Notes: generated from the letters alone by a model not told the origin. A stretch of DNA of 64,000 nucleotides from Bradyrhizobium sp. (GCF_030646015.1 NZ_JAUSLT010000087.1:1-64000); one strand, 5' to 3'. Counted from the stretch's first letter, positions 28,226-37,371 are shown. Made by a program: numbers and translations.

Positions 28226-29464
28226 ATGACCCCGAAAACCGCCTTTGACCTGATCTTCCGTCGCGCGGTGACGCCGGCCTTCGCCACGCCTGTTGATATC
28301 GGCGTCTCCGACGGCCGGATCGCCGCGATCGCGCCGCGGCTGGAATCGGAAGCCCGTGAAATCCACCTCGATGGCAAACTCGTGCTTTCCGGCTTCGTCG
28401 ACACCCACATTCACCTCGACAAGGCCTGCCTGCTCGGCCGCTGCGGCCATCACCACGACAGCGTCGGCGAGGCCATCAAGGCGGTCGCCGCCATGAAGCG
28501 CGATTTCACCGTCGAGGATGTCTATGCGCGCGGCGCCCGCGTGCTGGAGCGCGCGATCCTGGCCGGCACCACGCGGATGCGCACCCATGTCGAGATCGAC
28601 CCGCGCATCGGTCTCCGCGGCTTCGAGGCGATCAAGACGCTGAAGCGCGACTACGCCTGGGCCATCGATCTCAGCGTTTGCGTGTTTCCGCAGGAAGGCC
28701 TGACCAACGATCCCGGCGCCGAGGAGCTTTTGGTCGCGGCACTGCGCGATGGCGGTGAGGTGATCGGCGGCTGTCCGTACATGGACAGCGATCCTATGGC
28801 GCATCTGGAAAAACTGTTCGACCTCGCGCAGGCCTTCGACGTCGATGTCGACCTGCATCTCGACTTCGACCTCGACCCGTCGTGGTGGCATCTCGACGAG
28901 GTCTGCCGGCAGGCCGAGCGCCGCAACTGGCAGGGCCGCGTCGCCATCGGCCACGCGACAAAACTGTCGGCGCTGCCGCCGGCCGAATTCGACGCCGCCG
29001 CCGCAAAACTGGCGCGCGCCGGCGTCGCCGTCACGGTGCTGCCCGCCACCGACCTCTATCTGATGGGCCGCGACGCCACCCATCTGGTGCCGCGCGGCCT
29101 GACCCTGGCGCACAAGCTCGTCGAGAAAGGCGTCGTGTGTTCGGTCGCGACCAACAATGTGCAAAATCCCTTCACCCCGTTCGGCGACGCCTCCCTGCTG
29201 CGGATGGCGAACTTCTACGCCAACGTCGCGCAGGCCAGCGTCGGCGAATTCGACGCCTGCCTCGACCTGGTGACGAAGCTGCCCGCCCGCCTGATGAATC
29301 TGAAGGACTACGGCATCGCGCCGGGCAACCCCGCCGACCTCATCGTGCTCGACACCGCGAGCGGGGCCGGTGCCATCGCCGAACTGCCCGACGTGCTGAT
29401 GGGCTTCAAGAACGGACGGCAGGTGTTTGAGCGGCAGAAGGCGGTGCTGATGCGGCCGGGGTAG
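28226..29464 (+). CDS. Amidohydrolase family protein (cytosine-deaminase-like)
   Basis: A 412-residue metal-dependent hydrolase. The metal motif is H-x-H-L-D-K in GFVDTHIHLDKACLLGRCGHHH. Further metal or substrate ligands appear in THVEIDPRIGLRGFEAI, DLHLDFDLD and a His in AIGHATKLSALPPAEFDAAA. The HIHLDKA form is typical of cytosine deaminase, N-isopropylammelide amidohydrolase (AtzC) and related enzymes that remove amino or alkylamino groups from N-heterocycles. It faces the transport operon across the regulator and has a candidate GntR operator upstream, so it probably acts on the imported compound or its product. The substrate is unknown. Confidence 0.91.
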   Translation: MTPKTAFDLIFRRAVTPAFATPVDIGVSDGRIAAIAPRLESEAREIHLDGKLVLSGFVDTHIHLDKACLLGRCGHHHDSVGEAIKAVAAMKRDFTVEDVYARGARVLERAILAGTTRMRTHVEIDPRIGLRGFEAIKTLKRDYAWAIDLSVCVFPQEGLTNDPGAEELLVAALRDGGEVIGGCPYMDSDPMAHLEKLFDLAQAFDVDVDLHLDFDLDPSWWHLDEVCRQAERRNWQGRVAIGHATKLSALPPAEFDAAAAKLARAGVAVTVLPATDLYLMGRDATHLVPRGLTLAHKLVEKGVVCSVATNNVQNPFTPFGDASLLRMANFYANVAQASVGEFDACLDLVTKLPARLMNLKDYGIAPGNPADLIVLDTASGAGAIAELPDVLMGFKNGRQVFERQKAVLMRPG

Positions 29465-29562
29465 GGGGGTGAACGTGTCGCAAGCGAACAGGTTGGCCAA
29501 GCAAATGTCACTGGATCGAAGCTGATTCAGCGCAGAAGAAGTGCTGCGATTCCAAGTGCTTG

Positions 29563-29609
29563 CTTACTGTGCATGGGGTTGTTTTCGCACTTTTTGTTTT
29601 GGGCCCTGC
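29563..29609 (+). repeat. Short dispersed motif (copy 2)
   Basis: Reads cttactgtgcatggggttgt then tttcg, a T-run and a following gggccctg. It matches 7827-7870 with one inserted G. It lies just after the amidohydrolase gene and before the rpmB terminator. Confidence 0.8.
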
Positions 29610-29672
29610 CGTGCGGCCCTGTGGCTCGCCATGGCGGCGGGCCTTTCATCCCCGCACACGCCCCCAAACGAA

Positions 29673-29700
29673 AATGGCCGGGTCTTGCGACCCGGCCATT
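29673..29700 (-). terminator. Rho-independent terminator of rpmB
   Basis: A perfect 12-bp stem aatggccgggtc / gacccggccatt with a 4-base loop (ttgc). On the - strand it is followed by TTTTCGTTT, so it terminates rpmB transcription. Confidence 0.92.
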
Positions 29701-29742
29701 CAAAACTCTCAACCGCCAATCAGGCTCTCGCCTTATGTCCGC

Positions 29743-30051
29743 TCAGCTCGCCGCGGCTACCGGCGCGCCTTCCGCGATCTTCTTCTCGATCGCCTTCTTC
29801 AGCAGCAGCGCCTTTTGCGACAGCTCGGGGCCCTTGGCCTTGATCAGGAAGGCGTCGAAGCCGCCGCGGTGGTCGACCGACTTGATGGCGTTGGTCGAGA
29901 CGCGCAGGCGCACGTTGCGGCCGAGCGCGTCCGAGATGAAGGTGACGTTGCACAGGTTCGGCAGGAACCGGCGCTTGGTCTTGATGTTGGAGTGGCTCAC
30001 CTTGTGGCCCACCATGGGGCCCTTGGCCGTCAGTTCGCAGCGCCGGGACAT
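29743..30051 (-). CDS. rpmB: 50S ribosomal protein L28
   Basis: A 102-residue ribosomal protein. The N-terminus [33 protein letters not shown] is unmistakably L28, followed by [27 protein letters not shown]. The C-terminal tail is slightly extended and Ala-rich, which is common in Alphaproteobacteria. It has its own promoter (30147-30175) and terminator, so it is monocistronic. The single cysteine near the N-terminus does not form a zinc-type motif. Confidence 0.98.
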   Translation of the reverse strand: MSRRCELTAKGPMVGHKVSHSNIKTKRRFLPNLCNVTFISDALGRNVRLRVSTNAIKSVDHRGGFDAFLIKAKGPELSQKALLLKKAIEKKIAEGAPVAAAS

Positions 30052-30146
30052 CTTGCAAAATCCTCTTCCATCCCCGACCCATCCGTCAGCCCTTTTGAGG
30101 GCGCGGCGCGGGGGTTCAAATTCACGTCCATTTCAGGAACCGCGGA

Positions 30147-30175
30147 CGTATAGGGGGAGAGCGGCGGGGCGTCAA
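30147..30175 (-). promoter_or_regulatory. Sigma70-like promoter of rpmB
   Basis: On the - strand TTGACG (30175-30170), a 17-bp spacer and TATACG (30152-30147), about 95 bp upstream of the rpmB ATG. Good match to a housekeeping promoter in spacing and -35. Confidence 0.65.
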
Positions 30176-30335
30176 GGTTTTGGCGAGGCGAAAGATCGCC
30201 CAAACCGGGCGGAAGGGCCTGTTCCAACAGGGCTTCGGGCGGTTGCGCCATCATATAAACGGCGTATTCGCCGCCGACATCAGGGCTTCCGGGCGCGGAT
30301 GCATTGTTTGCCGGATATTTCCGCCTAAATGATAC

Positions 30336-31241
30336 ATGAGCTCCGATTTTGTGCGCTGTTTTGAGGATCGCCGTTCAGTGACCACCATCCGCATGATGTT
30401 GCCCCGGCCGGCCGGATTTCCGCTGTGGGCGCTGGGCGGGCTGTGCGCCCTGGTGCTGTCGGGCGCGCCGACCTCCGGCTTCGCGCAAGGGCGGCTGGAT
30501 GCCCGCTATGAGGCGACGCTGTCGGGGATTGCCGTCGGCAAGGGCGCCTGGAACATCGAAATTTTGGACGATTCGTTCTCCGCCTCCTCTTCCGGCGGCA
30601 CCTCGGGGCTGTTGAAGGCCTTCTCCGGCGGCTCCGGCACCGCCGCGGCCCAGGGCAGGGTGGTGGCCGGCGCGCTGGTCGCGACCAATTACCAGGCTTC
30701 GACCACGACCGCGAAGAAGACCGAAGCCATCCGCATGGTCCTGACCTCGGGCTATATCAAGGAATACGCGATCGAGCCGGAACCGCCCGTCGATCCCGAC
30801 CGCCTGCCGGTCACCGATGCGCATCGCCGCGGCGTCTATGACCCGATGACGGGATCGATGCTGCGGGTGCCGGGAACGGCCGATCCGCTGACGCCGGAAG
30901 CCTGCCGCGTCAGCGCCGGGGTCTTCGACGGCCGCATGCGCTACGACCTCAAGCTCGACTTCAAGCGCATGGAAACCGTCAAAGCCGAGAAGGGCTATCA
31001 GGGCCCGGTGGTGGTCTGCGCGGTGTATTTCACGCCGGTCGCCGGCTACATCCCGGACCGCCCGGTCATCAAATACCTCGCCGCCCAGCGCAATATCGAG
31101 ATCGCGTTCGCGCCGGTTGCGGGAACCCGCATCCTGGTGCCGTTCTGGATGAAGATCCCGACCCCGCTCGGCCCCGCCATGCTGGAGGCCACCCAGTTCA
31201 TCACCACGGCGACGCCGCCGCGGGTCGCGAAGACGCAGTAA
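30336..31241 (+). CDS. DUF3108 domain-containing exported protein
   Basis: A 301-residue protein with a probable signal peptide (PLWALGGLCALVLSGAPTSGFAQ, cleaved near residue 51) and a DUF3108-like mature part: RLDARYEATLSGIAVGKGAWNIEI, later IEPEPPVDPDRLPVTDAHRRGVYDPMTGSMLRVPG, and VVVCAVYFTPVAGYIPDRPVIKYLAAQRNIEIAFAPVAGTRILVPFWM. Likely periplasmic; the function is unknown. The start is uncertain: ATG 30336 gives a long N-terminus before the signal, while GTG 30378 (preceded by GAGG) or ATG 30393/30396 give a normal one. It is divergent from rpmB. Confidence 0.87.
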   Translation: MSSDFVRCFEDRRSVTTIRMMLPRPAGFPLWALGGLCALVLSGAPTSGFAQGRLDARYEATLSGIAVGKGAWNIEILDDSFSASSSGGTSGLLKAFSGGSGTAAAQGRVVAGALVATNYQASTTTAKKTEAIRMVLTSGYIKEYAIEPEPPVDPDRLPVTDAHRRGVYDPMTGSMLRVPGTADPLTPEACRVSAGVFDGRMRYDLKLDFKRMETVKAEKGYQGPVVVCAVYFTPVAGYIPDRPVIKYLAAQRNIEIAFAPVAGTRILVPFWMKIPTPLGPAMLEATQFITTATPPRVAKTQ

Positions 31242-31248
31242 CTTCCTT

Positions 31249-31388
31249 CTTCCCTTCTCCCCTTGTGGGAGAAGGTGGCGCGAAGCGCCGGATGAGGGGT
31301 CTCTATCCGCGGAGGCAAACTCCTCACCCGTCTCGAATGCGCGAGCGCATTCGATCCACCCTCTCCCACAAGGGGAGAGGGGAAGAAG
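31249..31388. repeat. Inverted-repeat element, family B (copy 1)
   Basis: Left arm cttcccttctccccttgtgg then gagaaggtggcgcgaagcgc; right arm ccaccctctcccacaagggg then agaggggaag. Immediately follows the DUF3108 gene. Sister copies at 45948-46098 and 46967-47107. Confidence 0.92.
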
Positions 31389-31683
31389 AAAGAGCGCCGA
31401 CTCATCGCTTGACTCTTGCCCGCTTCTGATTCGACTCCGTGTTCTCATTCGCCTTAAGGATTCGACCGCCATTCGCTCGCTTCTCGCCCCGCGCCAAACC
31501 CGATCTAGTGCCACGACGAGGCGTTGTGCCGACATGTTGCGGTGAACGTAACGACATCCGGAGTGAGTCAGCGATTCGGGCGCGATTCGTTCCGGACTCG
31601 TTCCAGAACTTAAGTAGCGACTGCAAGGCGTCGCATAATGAAACAATTCACAAACCTTCGGCGACGCAGAAACTCAATAAAAC
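31389..31683. other. Intergenic region upstream of the helicase gene
   Basis: About 295 bp after the family B repeat and before the helicase ATG. It is relatively AT-richer near 31610-31680 and should contain the helicase promoter. I see no convincing gene, terminator or -35/-10 pair in it. Confidence 0.5.
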
Positions 31684-34600
31684 ATGGCCTTTTCGACATT
31701 CTCGTCCTCCTCGGCGCATGACCGCGCTCCCGGCGCCGGCGTCACCGCGGTGCTCGGGCCGACCAACACCGGCAAGACTCACCTCGCGATCGAGCGGATG
31801 GTGGCGCATTCCTCCGGGATCATTGGCCTGCCGCTGCGCCTCCTGGCGCGCGAGGTCTACAACAAGATCGTCGGCAAGGTCGGCGTCGAGCTGGTGGCGC
31901 TGATCACCGGCGAGGAAAAGATCAAGCCGCCGAAGGCACGCTACTGGGTCTCCACCGTGGAGGCGATGCCGCGGGATCTCGACGTCTCGTTCCTCGCGGT
32001 CGACGAAATCCAGATCGCGGCCGATCTGGAACGCGGCCATGTCTTCACCGACCGCATCCTGAACCGGCGCGGCCGCGACGAGACGCTGCTGCTCGGCGCC
32101 GCCACCATGCGCCCGATCATCGAGCGGCTGCTGCCCGGCGCCTCCATCGTCACCCGGCCACGGCTGTCGCAACTGGAATTCTCCGGCGACCGCAAATTGA
32201 CCCGGCAGCCGCGGCGCACCGCGATCGTCGCGTTCTCGGCCGATGAAGTCTATGCGATCGCCGAGTTGATCAAGCGCCAGCATGGCGGCGCGGCCGTGGT
32301 GCTGGGCTCGCTCTCGCCCCGCACCCGCAACGCCCAGGTGGCGATGTTCCAGTCCGGCGACGTCGATTATCTCGTCGCGACCGACGCCGTCGGCATGGGG
32401 CTCAATCTCGACGTCGATCACGTCGCCTTCGCCTCCGACCGCAAATATGACGGCTACCAGTTCCGCAGGCTCAATCCGTCGGAATTCGCGCAGATCGCCG
32501 GCCGCGCCGGGCGCGCCACCCGCGACGGCACGTTTGGGACGACTGGCCGCTGCGCGCCGTTCGAGCCGGAACTGGTCAATGCGCTGCAGAATCACACCTT
32601 CGATAGCGTAAAGGTGCTGCAATGGCGCAATTCGAAGCTGGATTTCTCTTCGCTGGGGGCATTGCAGGTGTCGCTGGCGCTGTCGCCGAGCCATGACGCG
32701 CTGACGCGGGCGCCGATCGCCGAAGATTTGCGCGTGCTCGATCACGCCGCGCGCGACGCCGATGTGCGCGACATGGCGCAGGGCGCCGCCGCCGTCGAGC
32801 GGCTGTGGGACGCCTGCCAGATTCCGGACTACCGCAAGATCGCGCCCGCCGCGCATGCGGAACTGGTGACCACTTTGTTCGGTTTCCTGATGAAGAAGGG
32901 CCGGATCCCGGATGCCTGGTTTGCCGCCCAGGTCGAGCAGGCCGACCGCATTACAGGCGATATCGACACATTATCGGGCCGGATCGCGCAAATCCGGACC
33001 TGGACCTTTGTGGCAAATCGTCCCGATTGGCTGGCCGATCCCGAACATTGGCAGGGAATCGCCCGCGAAGTTGAAAATAAACTGTCAGATGCCCTGCATG
33101 AACGGCTCACGGAGCGTTTCGTTGATCGTCGTACCAGTGTATTGATGCGCCGCCTGCGGGAGAACAGCGTTTTGAATACTGAAATCGGCAAGACCGGCGA
33201 AGTGATCGTAGAAGGCCATGTGATCGGCCGGCTCGACGGATTTACCTTCGCGCCCGACGCCGCGGAAGCCGGCTCCGACGCCAAGGCTTTGCAGGCCACT
33301 GCGCTGAAAGCGCTGGCCGGCGAGATCGACGCGCGCGCCGAGAAACTGGCGGCCGCGCCCGACGAGCAATTCGTGCTGACGTCGGACGGCACCATCCGCT
33401 GGACCGGCGACGCGGTGGCGCGGCTGGTCGCGGCCGACGACGCGTTGCATCCGCGCCTGCGCATCATTTCCGACGACCGGCTGGCCGGCGCGGCGCGCGA
33501 GGCGGTGCAGACCAGGCTCGATCTGTGGCTGAAGACGCATGTCGAAAAGCTGCTGGGACCGCTGTTCGACCTGCACAAGGCCGAGGACATCACCGGCATC
33601 GCGCGCGGCATCGCGTTCCAGCTGATCGAGGCGCTCGGCGTGCTGGAGCGGCAGAAGATCTCCGCCGAGATGAAGGATCTCGACCAGCCGTCGCGCGCGA
33701 CGCTGCGCAAATACGGCGTGCGCTTCGGCGCCTATCACATCTACATCCCGGCGCTGCTGAAGCCCGCGGCGCGCGCGCTGGCCTCGCTGCTGTGGGCCGA
33801 GAAGCAAAGCAATGTCGACATGTCGGCCTTGTCGGGGGCGCAGCATCTCGCGGGATCGGGCCGCACCTCGTTCCCGGTCGACAAGTCGCTCGACCGCGAC
33901 GCCTATCGCGTGCTGGGCTACCGGCAATGCGGCGAGCGCGCGGTGCGGGTCGATATTCTCGAACGACTCGCCGATCTCATTCGTCCCGCGCTGTCCTGGC
34001 GCGAAACCTCGCCCGGCACCAAACCGGCCGGCGCGTTCGACGGCCGCGGTTTCGTGGTGACGCAGGCGATGACCTCGCTGACCGGTTCCGCCGGCGAGGA
34101 TTTCGCCTCGATCCTGCGCGCACTCGGCTACCGCATGGAGAAGAAGGCGCCGCTGCCGCCGAAGCCGGAGGTGGTTGAAGCGCCCGCCGTGGCGGAAACC
34201 GCATCGGAACTCGCTGCCGAAGGCAATCTGGAAACCGCGGCCGATATCGCGGAAGCATCCGAAGGCGATGCTGTTGCCGCCACCACCAGCGATGCGCCGC
34301 CGAATTCCGAGGACGTCGCCGCCGCGCCTTCGGCGGCATTGCTGCCCGACATCGCATTTTCGCCGCCGGCGCCCGCCGACGAACCGGTTGCGGTCGAACC
34401 CGAGCCTGTCGTTGAAGCTGCGCCTGCCGAAGCCGCTCCAGTCGAAGCCGTTGCTGCCGAGGTTACGCCGGAGCCGGCGCCTTCGATCGAGGCTCCGGCT
34501 ACGGAAACGCCGCAAGAACCGCAAGAGCAGGCCGCCGCTGAAGCCGCGCCGGAAACCGCCGCTGCGGTTGCTGCATCTGACGATACCGGTGTTGCCGAGG

Positions 34601-35235
34601 CAACCACACCCGAAGTCGCCGCCGCACCTGAAATGGTCGAGGTCTGGCGGCCCGGCGGTCGCTCGGAAGAACGCCGGCCGCGTCACGATCGCAACCGTCC
34701 GCGCCATCACGACCGTCCCGCGCAAGGCGCGGACGCCGCAGCCCCCGTCCCGGGTGAAGCGGGCGACGCTGCCAAGGGCGAGCGGCATCGCCGTGGACGA
34801 CGCACCCCTGATTTCCGCAAGCCCCGCACCGACGCACCGCCGGCTGATGGCGCGACGCCGGCCGTGGCCGCCGATGGCGCGCCGGCAAGCCCGCCGCGCG
34901 AGGACCGGGGTGGCCGGCCGCCGCGCGAGCGTTTTCAAGGCAAGGGCAGGGACAACGACCGGCCTCAAGGCAAGCCGCAGGATAGATCGCAGGGCAAGCC
35001 GCCGGGCAAATTCGGCGGCGGCGACCGCGACAAGGGTGGCCGTGACAAGGGCGGACGCGACAAGGGTGGTTTCGGTGGCAAGGGCGGTCGCGACAGCGGC
35101 CCGTCGCACCGGCAATGGGCCACCAGTGCCGCGCCTGCGCCGCGCGAGCGCGACCGTCCGGTCGACCCCAATTCGCCCTTCGCAAAGCTGGCGGCGCTCA
35201 AGGAACAACTCGCGGCCGGTCGCAAGGATAGCTGA
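31684..35235 (+). CDS. SUV3-like DExH/DEAD helicase with long disordered C-terminal tail
   Basis: A 1183-residue superfamily 2 helicase resembling mitochondrial SUV3. Walker A is GPTNTGKT at residues 25-32, the DExx box is D107-E-I-Q110, then SPRTRNAQVAMFQSGDVDYLVATDAVGMGLNLD and QIAGRAGRATRDG (motif VI). In mitochondria SUV3 unwinds RNA for PNPase in the degradosome; a similar RNA role here is plausible but unproven. After M818 comes a 366-residue tail: first Ala/Glu/Pro-rich and acidic, then basic and Arg/Gly/Lys-rich with repeated (G)RDKGG units, ending DPNSPFAKLAALKEQLAAGRKDS. The S4 gene begins about 20 bp downstream, followed by fdxA and carD. Confidence 0.94.
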   Translation: MAFSTFSSSSAHDRAPGAGVTAVLGPTNTGKTHLAIERMVAHSSGIIGLPLRLLAREVYNKIVGKVGVELVALITGEEKIKPPKARYWVSTVEAMPRDLDVSFLAVDEIQIAADLERGHVFTDRILNRRGRDETLLLGAATMRPIIERLLPGASIVTRPRLSQLEFSGDRKLTRQPRRTAIVAFSADEVYAIAELIKRQHGGAAVVLGSLSPRTRNAQVAMFQSGDVDYLVATDAVGMGLNLDVDHVAFASDRKYDGYQFRRLNPSEFAQIAGRAGRATRDGTFGTTGRCAPFEPELVNALQNHTFDSVKVLQWRNSKLDFSSLGALQVSLALSPSHDALTRAPIAEDLRVLDHAARDADVRDMAQGAAAVERLWDACQIPDYRKIAPAAHAELVTTLFGFLMKKGRIPDAWFAAQVEQADRITGDIDTLSGRIAQIRTWTFVANRPDWLADPEHWQGIAREVENKLSDALHERLTERFVDRRTSVLMRRLRENSVLNTEIGKTGEVIVEGHVIGRLDGFTFAPDAAEAGSDAKALQATALKALAGEIDARAEKLAAAPDEQFVLTSDGTIRWTGDAVARLVAADDALHPRLRIISDDRLAGAAREAVQTRLDLWLKTHVEKLLGPLFDLHKAEDITGIARGIAFQLIEALGVLERQKISAEMKDLDQPSRATLRKYGVRFGAYHIYIPALLKPAARALASLLWAEKQSNVDMSALSGAQHLAGSGRTSFPVDKSLDRDAYRVLGYRQCGERAVRVDILERLADLIRPALSWRETSPGTKPAGAFDGRGFVVTQAMTSLTGSAGEDFASILRALGYRMEKKAPLPPKPEVVEAPAVAETASELAAEGNLETAADIAEASEGDAVAATTSDAPPNSEDVAAAPSAALLPDIAFSPPAPADEPVAVEPEPVVEAAPAEAAPVEAVAAEVTPEPAPSIEAPATETPQEPQEQAAAEAAPETAAAVAASDDTGVAEATTPEVAAAPEMVEVWRPGGRSEERRPRHDRNRPRHHDRPAQGADAAAPVPGEAGDAAKGERHRRGRRTPDFRKPRTDAPPADGATPAVAADGAPASPPREDRGGRPPRERFQGKGRDNDRPQGKPQDRSQGKPPGKFGGGDRDKGGRDKGGRDKGGFGGKGGRDSGPSHRQWATSAAPAPRERDRPVDPNSPFAKLAALKEQLAAGRKDS

Positions 35236-35256
35236 TCCTTCTCTTGATGGTGTTGC

Positions 35257-35526
35257 TTGGAGCGCCAGCGTCTCGATAAATGGTTGTGGCACGCGCGGGT
35301 GGTGAAGGCCCGCAGCAGCGCCGCGGCCCTGGTCGAGGCCGGCCATGTCCGCGTCAATGGTATCAGAGAGAAAGCGCCCGGCCACGCCGTCAAGCCTGGC
35401 GACGTCTTGACCATCGGGCTCGACAACTCCGTCCGCATCCTGAAGGTGGTCGCGTTTGCCGAGCGCCGGGGCGACGCCACCGCCGCCCGCATACTCTACG
35501 AAGATTTGCAGGGCCGCCGGGAATGA
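35257..35526 (+). CDS. RNA-binding S4 domain protein (Hsp15-like)
   Basis: An 89-residue S4-fold protein: RQRLDKWLWHARVVKARSSA, then ALVEAGHVRVNGIREKAPGHAVKPGDVLTI, the loop-rich positively charged motif of Hsp15 and pseudouridine synthases. Hsp15 recycles stalled 50S subunits with nascent chains, which could be its role here. The only in-frame start is TTG at 35257, as an in-frame stop (tga, 35245-35247) lies upstream; there is no ATG or GTG. It follows the helicase by 21 bp on the same strand, likely one operon. Confidence 0.93.
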   Translation: MERQRLDKWLWHARVVKARSSAAALVEAGHVRVNGIREKAPGHAVKPGDVLTIGLDNSVRILKVVAFAERRGDATAARILYEDLQGRRE

Positions 35527-35647
35527 CTATCTAAAGCGCTAGCTGGAGCGGTTGAAAACGCCTCCCAAAGATGCCGTTGCTTGACTTGCGGCTACGGTGT
35601 TCCTGCGCTACGCAAACCACTGAAAATTGACCTTTTCGGAGCCTTGG

Positions 35648-35986
35648 ATGACTTACGTCGTCACTGAAGCCTGCATCAAATGCAAATACACCGATTGCGT
35701 TGAAGTCTGCCCGGTAGACTGTTTCTACGAGGGTGAGAACATGCTGGTCATCCATCCGGACGAATGCATCGACTGCGGCGTGTGCGAACCGGAATGCCCG
35801 GCCGATGCGATCAAGCCCGACACCGAGCCCGGCCTGGAGAAGTGGCTGGAGGTGAATACCGAATACGCCAAGACGTGGCCGAACATCACCCAGAAAAAGG
35901 ACCAGCCGGCCGACGCCAAGGATTTCGACGGCATGGAAGGCAAGTTCGAGAAATATTTTTCTCCGGCGCCGGGCAGCGGCGACTGA
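35648..35986 (+). CDS. fdxA: Ferredoxin, FdxA type [3Fe-4S][4Fe-4S]
   Basis: A 112-residue ferredoxin. Cysteines are in [18 protein letters not shown] and [16 protein letters not shown], the seven-iron arrangement with an extended first cluster region, plus the C-terminal extension [19 protein letters not shown] typical of alphaproteobacterial FdxA. It carries electrons in the cytoplasm; the partner is unknown. The ATG at 35648 gives [17 protein letters not shown], the family N-terminus. The longer frame upstream (35627) is not needed. It lies between the S4 gene and carD, an order I know from related genomes. Confidence 0.97.
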   Translation: MTYVVTEACIKCKYTDCVEVCPVDCFYEGENMLVIHPDECIDCGVCEPECPADAIKPDTEPGLEKWLEVNTEYAKTWPNITQKKDQPADAKDFDGMEGKFEKYFSPAPGSGD

Positions 35987-36153
35987 TTTGAAGCGTTTGG
36001 GCCGGGATGAATTCGGGCCGTTTCGGCCCCCGGCTTAACCCTAATCCGCGTGAGATCGCCGAAACCGCCTGCCGGAGCCCCCGGACAGGGCGTAAACCAT
36101 TGATTTTTCCGGAAAATGTGCTATATTGGATATAATACTAGCCGAATCCAGCC

Positions 36154-37173
36154 ATGCGTACCTGTGGCCCTCGGGTTCCCGTGAAAAACATCCAACAGGG
36201 GCGTGGCAGTTTCCGCGCGCAGGCTGTGTCACAGAAAACGCGTAAAAAGAGTGCTTCAAAGGCCACGAAAAAAGCCGCTGCGGTGAGCCGCAGTGCAACC
36301 AAAGGCCGTGCCCGGACTTCCCTCAAGGAGACCCGAAAGGCCCCGGCTGCCAAATCCTCGAAAAACAAAAGAAGCGCAATGCCAAACAAGACTGCAAAAA
36401 CTGCCGCGAAAGCGACGGGTTCGAAGGCCACTGCTTCGAAGGTCGCTCCCAAGAATGTCGTTCTTCCCCCGAAGACTGCGGCCAAGGCGCCTGTGGTGTT
36501 GAAGGCTGCCGCCAAGCCGGTTGCCGCCGCCGCCAAGCCGGTGGCTACCGCCCCCCGGGTCGAGGAGCCGAAGAAGGTTCTGACCCAGCGCCAGGGCTTC
36601 AAGACCAATGAATTCGTGGTGTATCCCGCGCACGGCGTTGGCCAGATCCTGGCCATCGAAGAGCAGGAGATCGCCGGCGCCAGGCTCGAGCTGTTCGTGA
36701 TCAATTTCATGAAGGACAAGATGACGCTGCGGGTGCCGACGGCGAAGGTCGCCAATGTCGGCATGCGCAAGCTGTCGGAGCCGGCGCTGGTCAAGCGCGC
36801 GCTGGAAACCCTCAAGGGCCGCGCCCGTGTCAAGCGCACGATGTGGTCGCGCCGCGCCCAGGAATACGAAGCCAAGATCAATTCCGGAGATATCGTCGCG
36901 ATCGCCGAAGTGGTGCGCGATCTCTATCGTTCGGATTCGCAGCCCGAGCAGTCCTACAGCGAACGCCAGCTGTATGAAGCAGCGCTCGACCGGCTGTCGC
37001 GCGAAATCGCCGTGGTGCAGCATTCGACCGAGACCGAAGCGGTCAAGGAAATCGAAGGCCAACTCGCCAAGAGCCCGCGCCGCGGCGCCAAGGCCGAGAC
37101 CGAAGCCGCCGACGGTGACGCGGATGCCGACGCCGATGGCGACGATGCCGCCGTTGCGGACGAGGCGGCATAA
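36154..37173 (+). CDS. carD: CarD family transcriptional regulator with lysine/alanine-rich N-terminal tail
   Basis: The core domain starts about residue 140 (VLTQRQGFKTNEFVVYPAHG, then VGQILAIEEQEIAG) and continues through FVINFMKDKMTLRVPTAKV and MWSRRAQEYEAKINSGDI. CarD proteins bind RNA polymerase beta and stabilise open complexes. The core is preceded by about 135 residues very rich in Lys, Ala, Ser and Thr (KTRKKSASKATKKAAA), histone H1-like, and followed by an acidic tail (DGDADADADGDD). The start is uncertain: ATG 36154 lacks a Shine-Dalgarno sequence, and ATG 36379 is an alternative. TATAAT at 36131-36136 lies just before 36154. The biased composition upstream of 36379 favours the longer form. 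Confidence 0.93.
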   Translation: MRTCGPRVPVKNIQQGRGSFRAQAVSQKTRKKSASKATKKAAAVSRSATKGRARTSLKETRKAPAAKSSKNKRSAMPNKTAKTAAKATGSKATASKVAPKNVVLPPKTAAKAPVVLKAAAKPVAAAAKPVATAPRVEEPKKVLTQRQGFKTNEFVVYPAHGVGQILAIEEQEIAGARLELFVINFMKDKMTLRVPTAKVANVGMRKLSEPALVKRALETLKGRARVKRTMWSRRAQEYEAKINSGDIVAIAEVVRDLYRSDSQPEQSYSERQLYEAALDRLSREIAVVQHSTETEAVKEIEGQLAKSPRRGAKAETEAADGDADADADGDDAAVADEAA

Positions 37174-37200
37174 CGCCGCTTCCGGTTCAGAATTGAAAAA

Positions 37201-37226
37201 GCCCGGTCGAGAGACCGGGCTTTTTT
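37201..37226 (+). terminator. Rho-independent terminator of carD
   Basis: Stem gcccggtc / gaccgggc with loop gaga, followed by six T. It starts 27 bp after the carD stop. Confidence 0.95.
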
Positions 37227-37230
37227 GCTT

Positions 37231-37344
37231 CGTCATTGCGAGCCAACGGGTCGGCGCGAAGCGCCGCCCGATGACAGGCTCCGCGAAGCAATCCATCTTG
37301 CACAGCAAAGAAAGAATGGATTGCTTCGCTGGCTCGCAATGACG
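37231..37344. repeat. Inverted-repeat element, family D (copy 2)
   Basis: Left arm cgtcattgcgagccaacggg, right arm ggctcgcaatgacgg, with gaagcaatccatc and gattgcttc inside. It occupies the first part of the 441-bp gap between carD and the M48 protease gene. Confidence 0.9.
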
Positions 37345-37371
37345 GTGAGGGATTTCAGCAAACCCTTATCA

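Noticed and set aside
33085..35385. A 766-codon frame on the - strand
   Set aside because: Antisense to the SUV3-like helicase, including its repetitive tail; Arg/Gly/Ala-rich shadow without recognisable domains.
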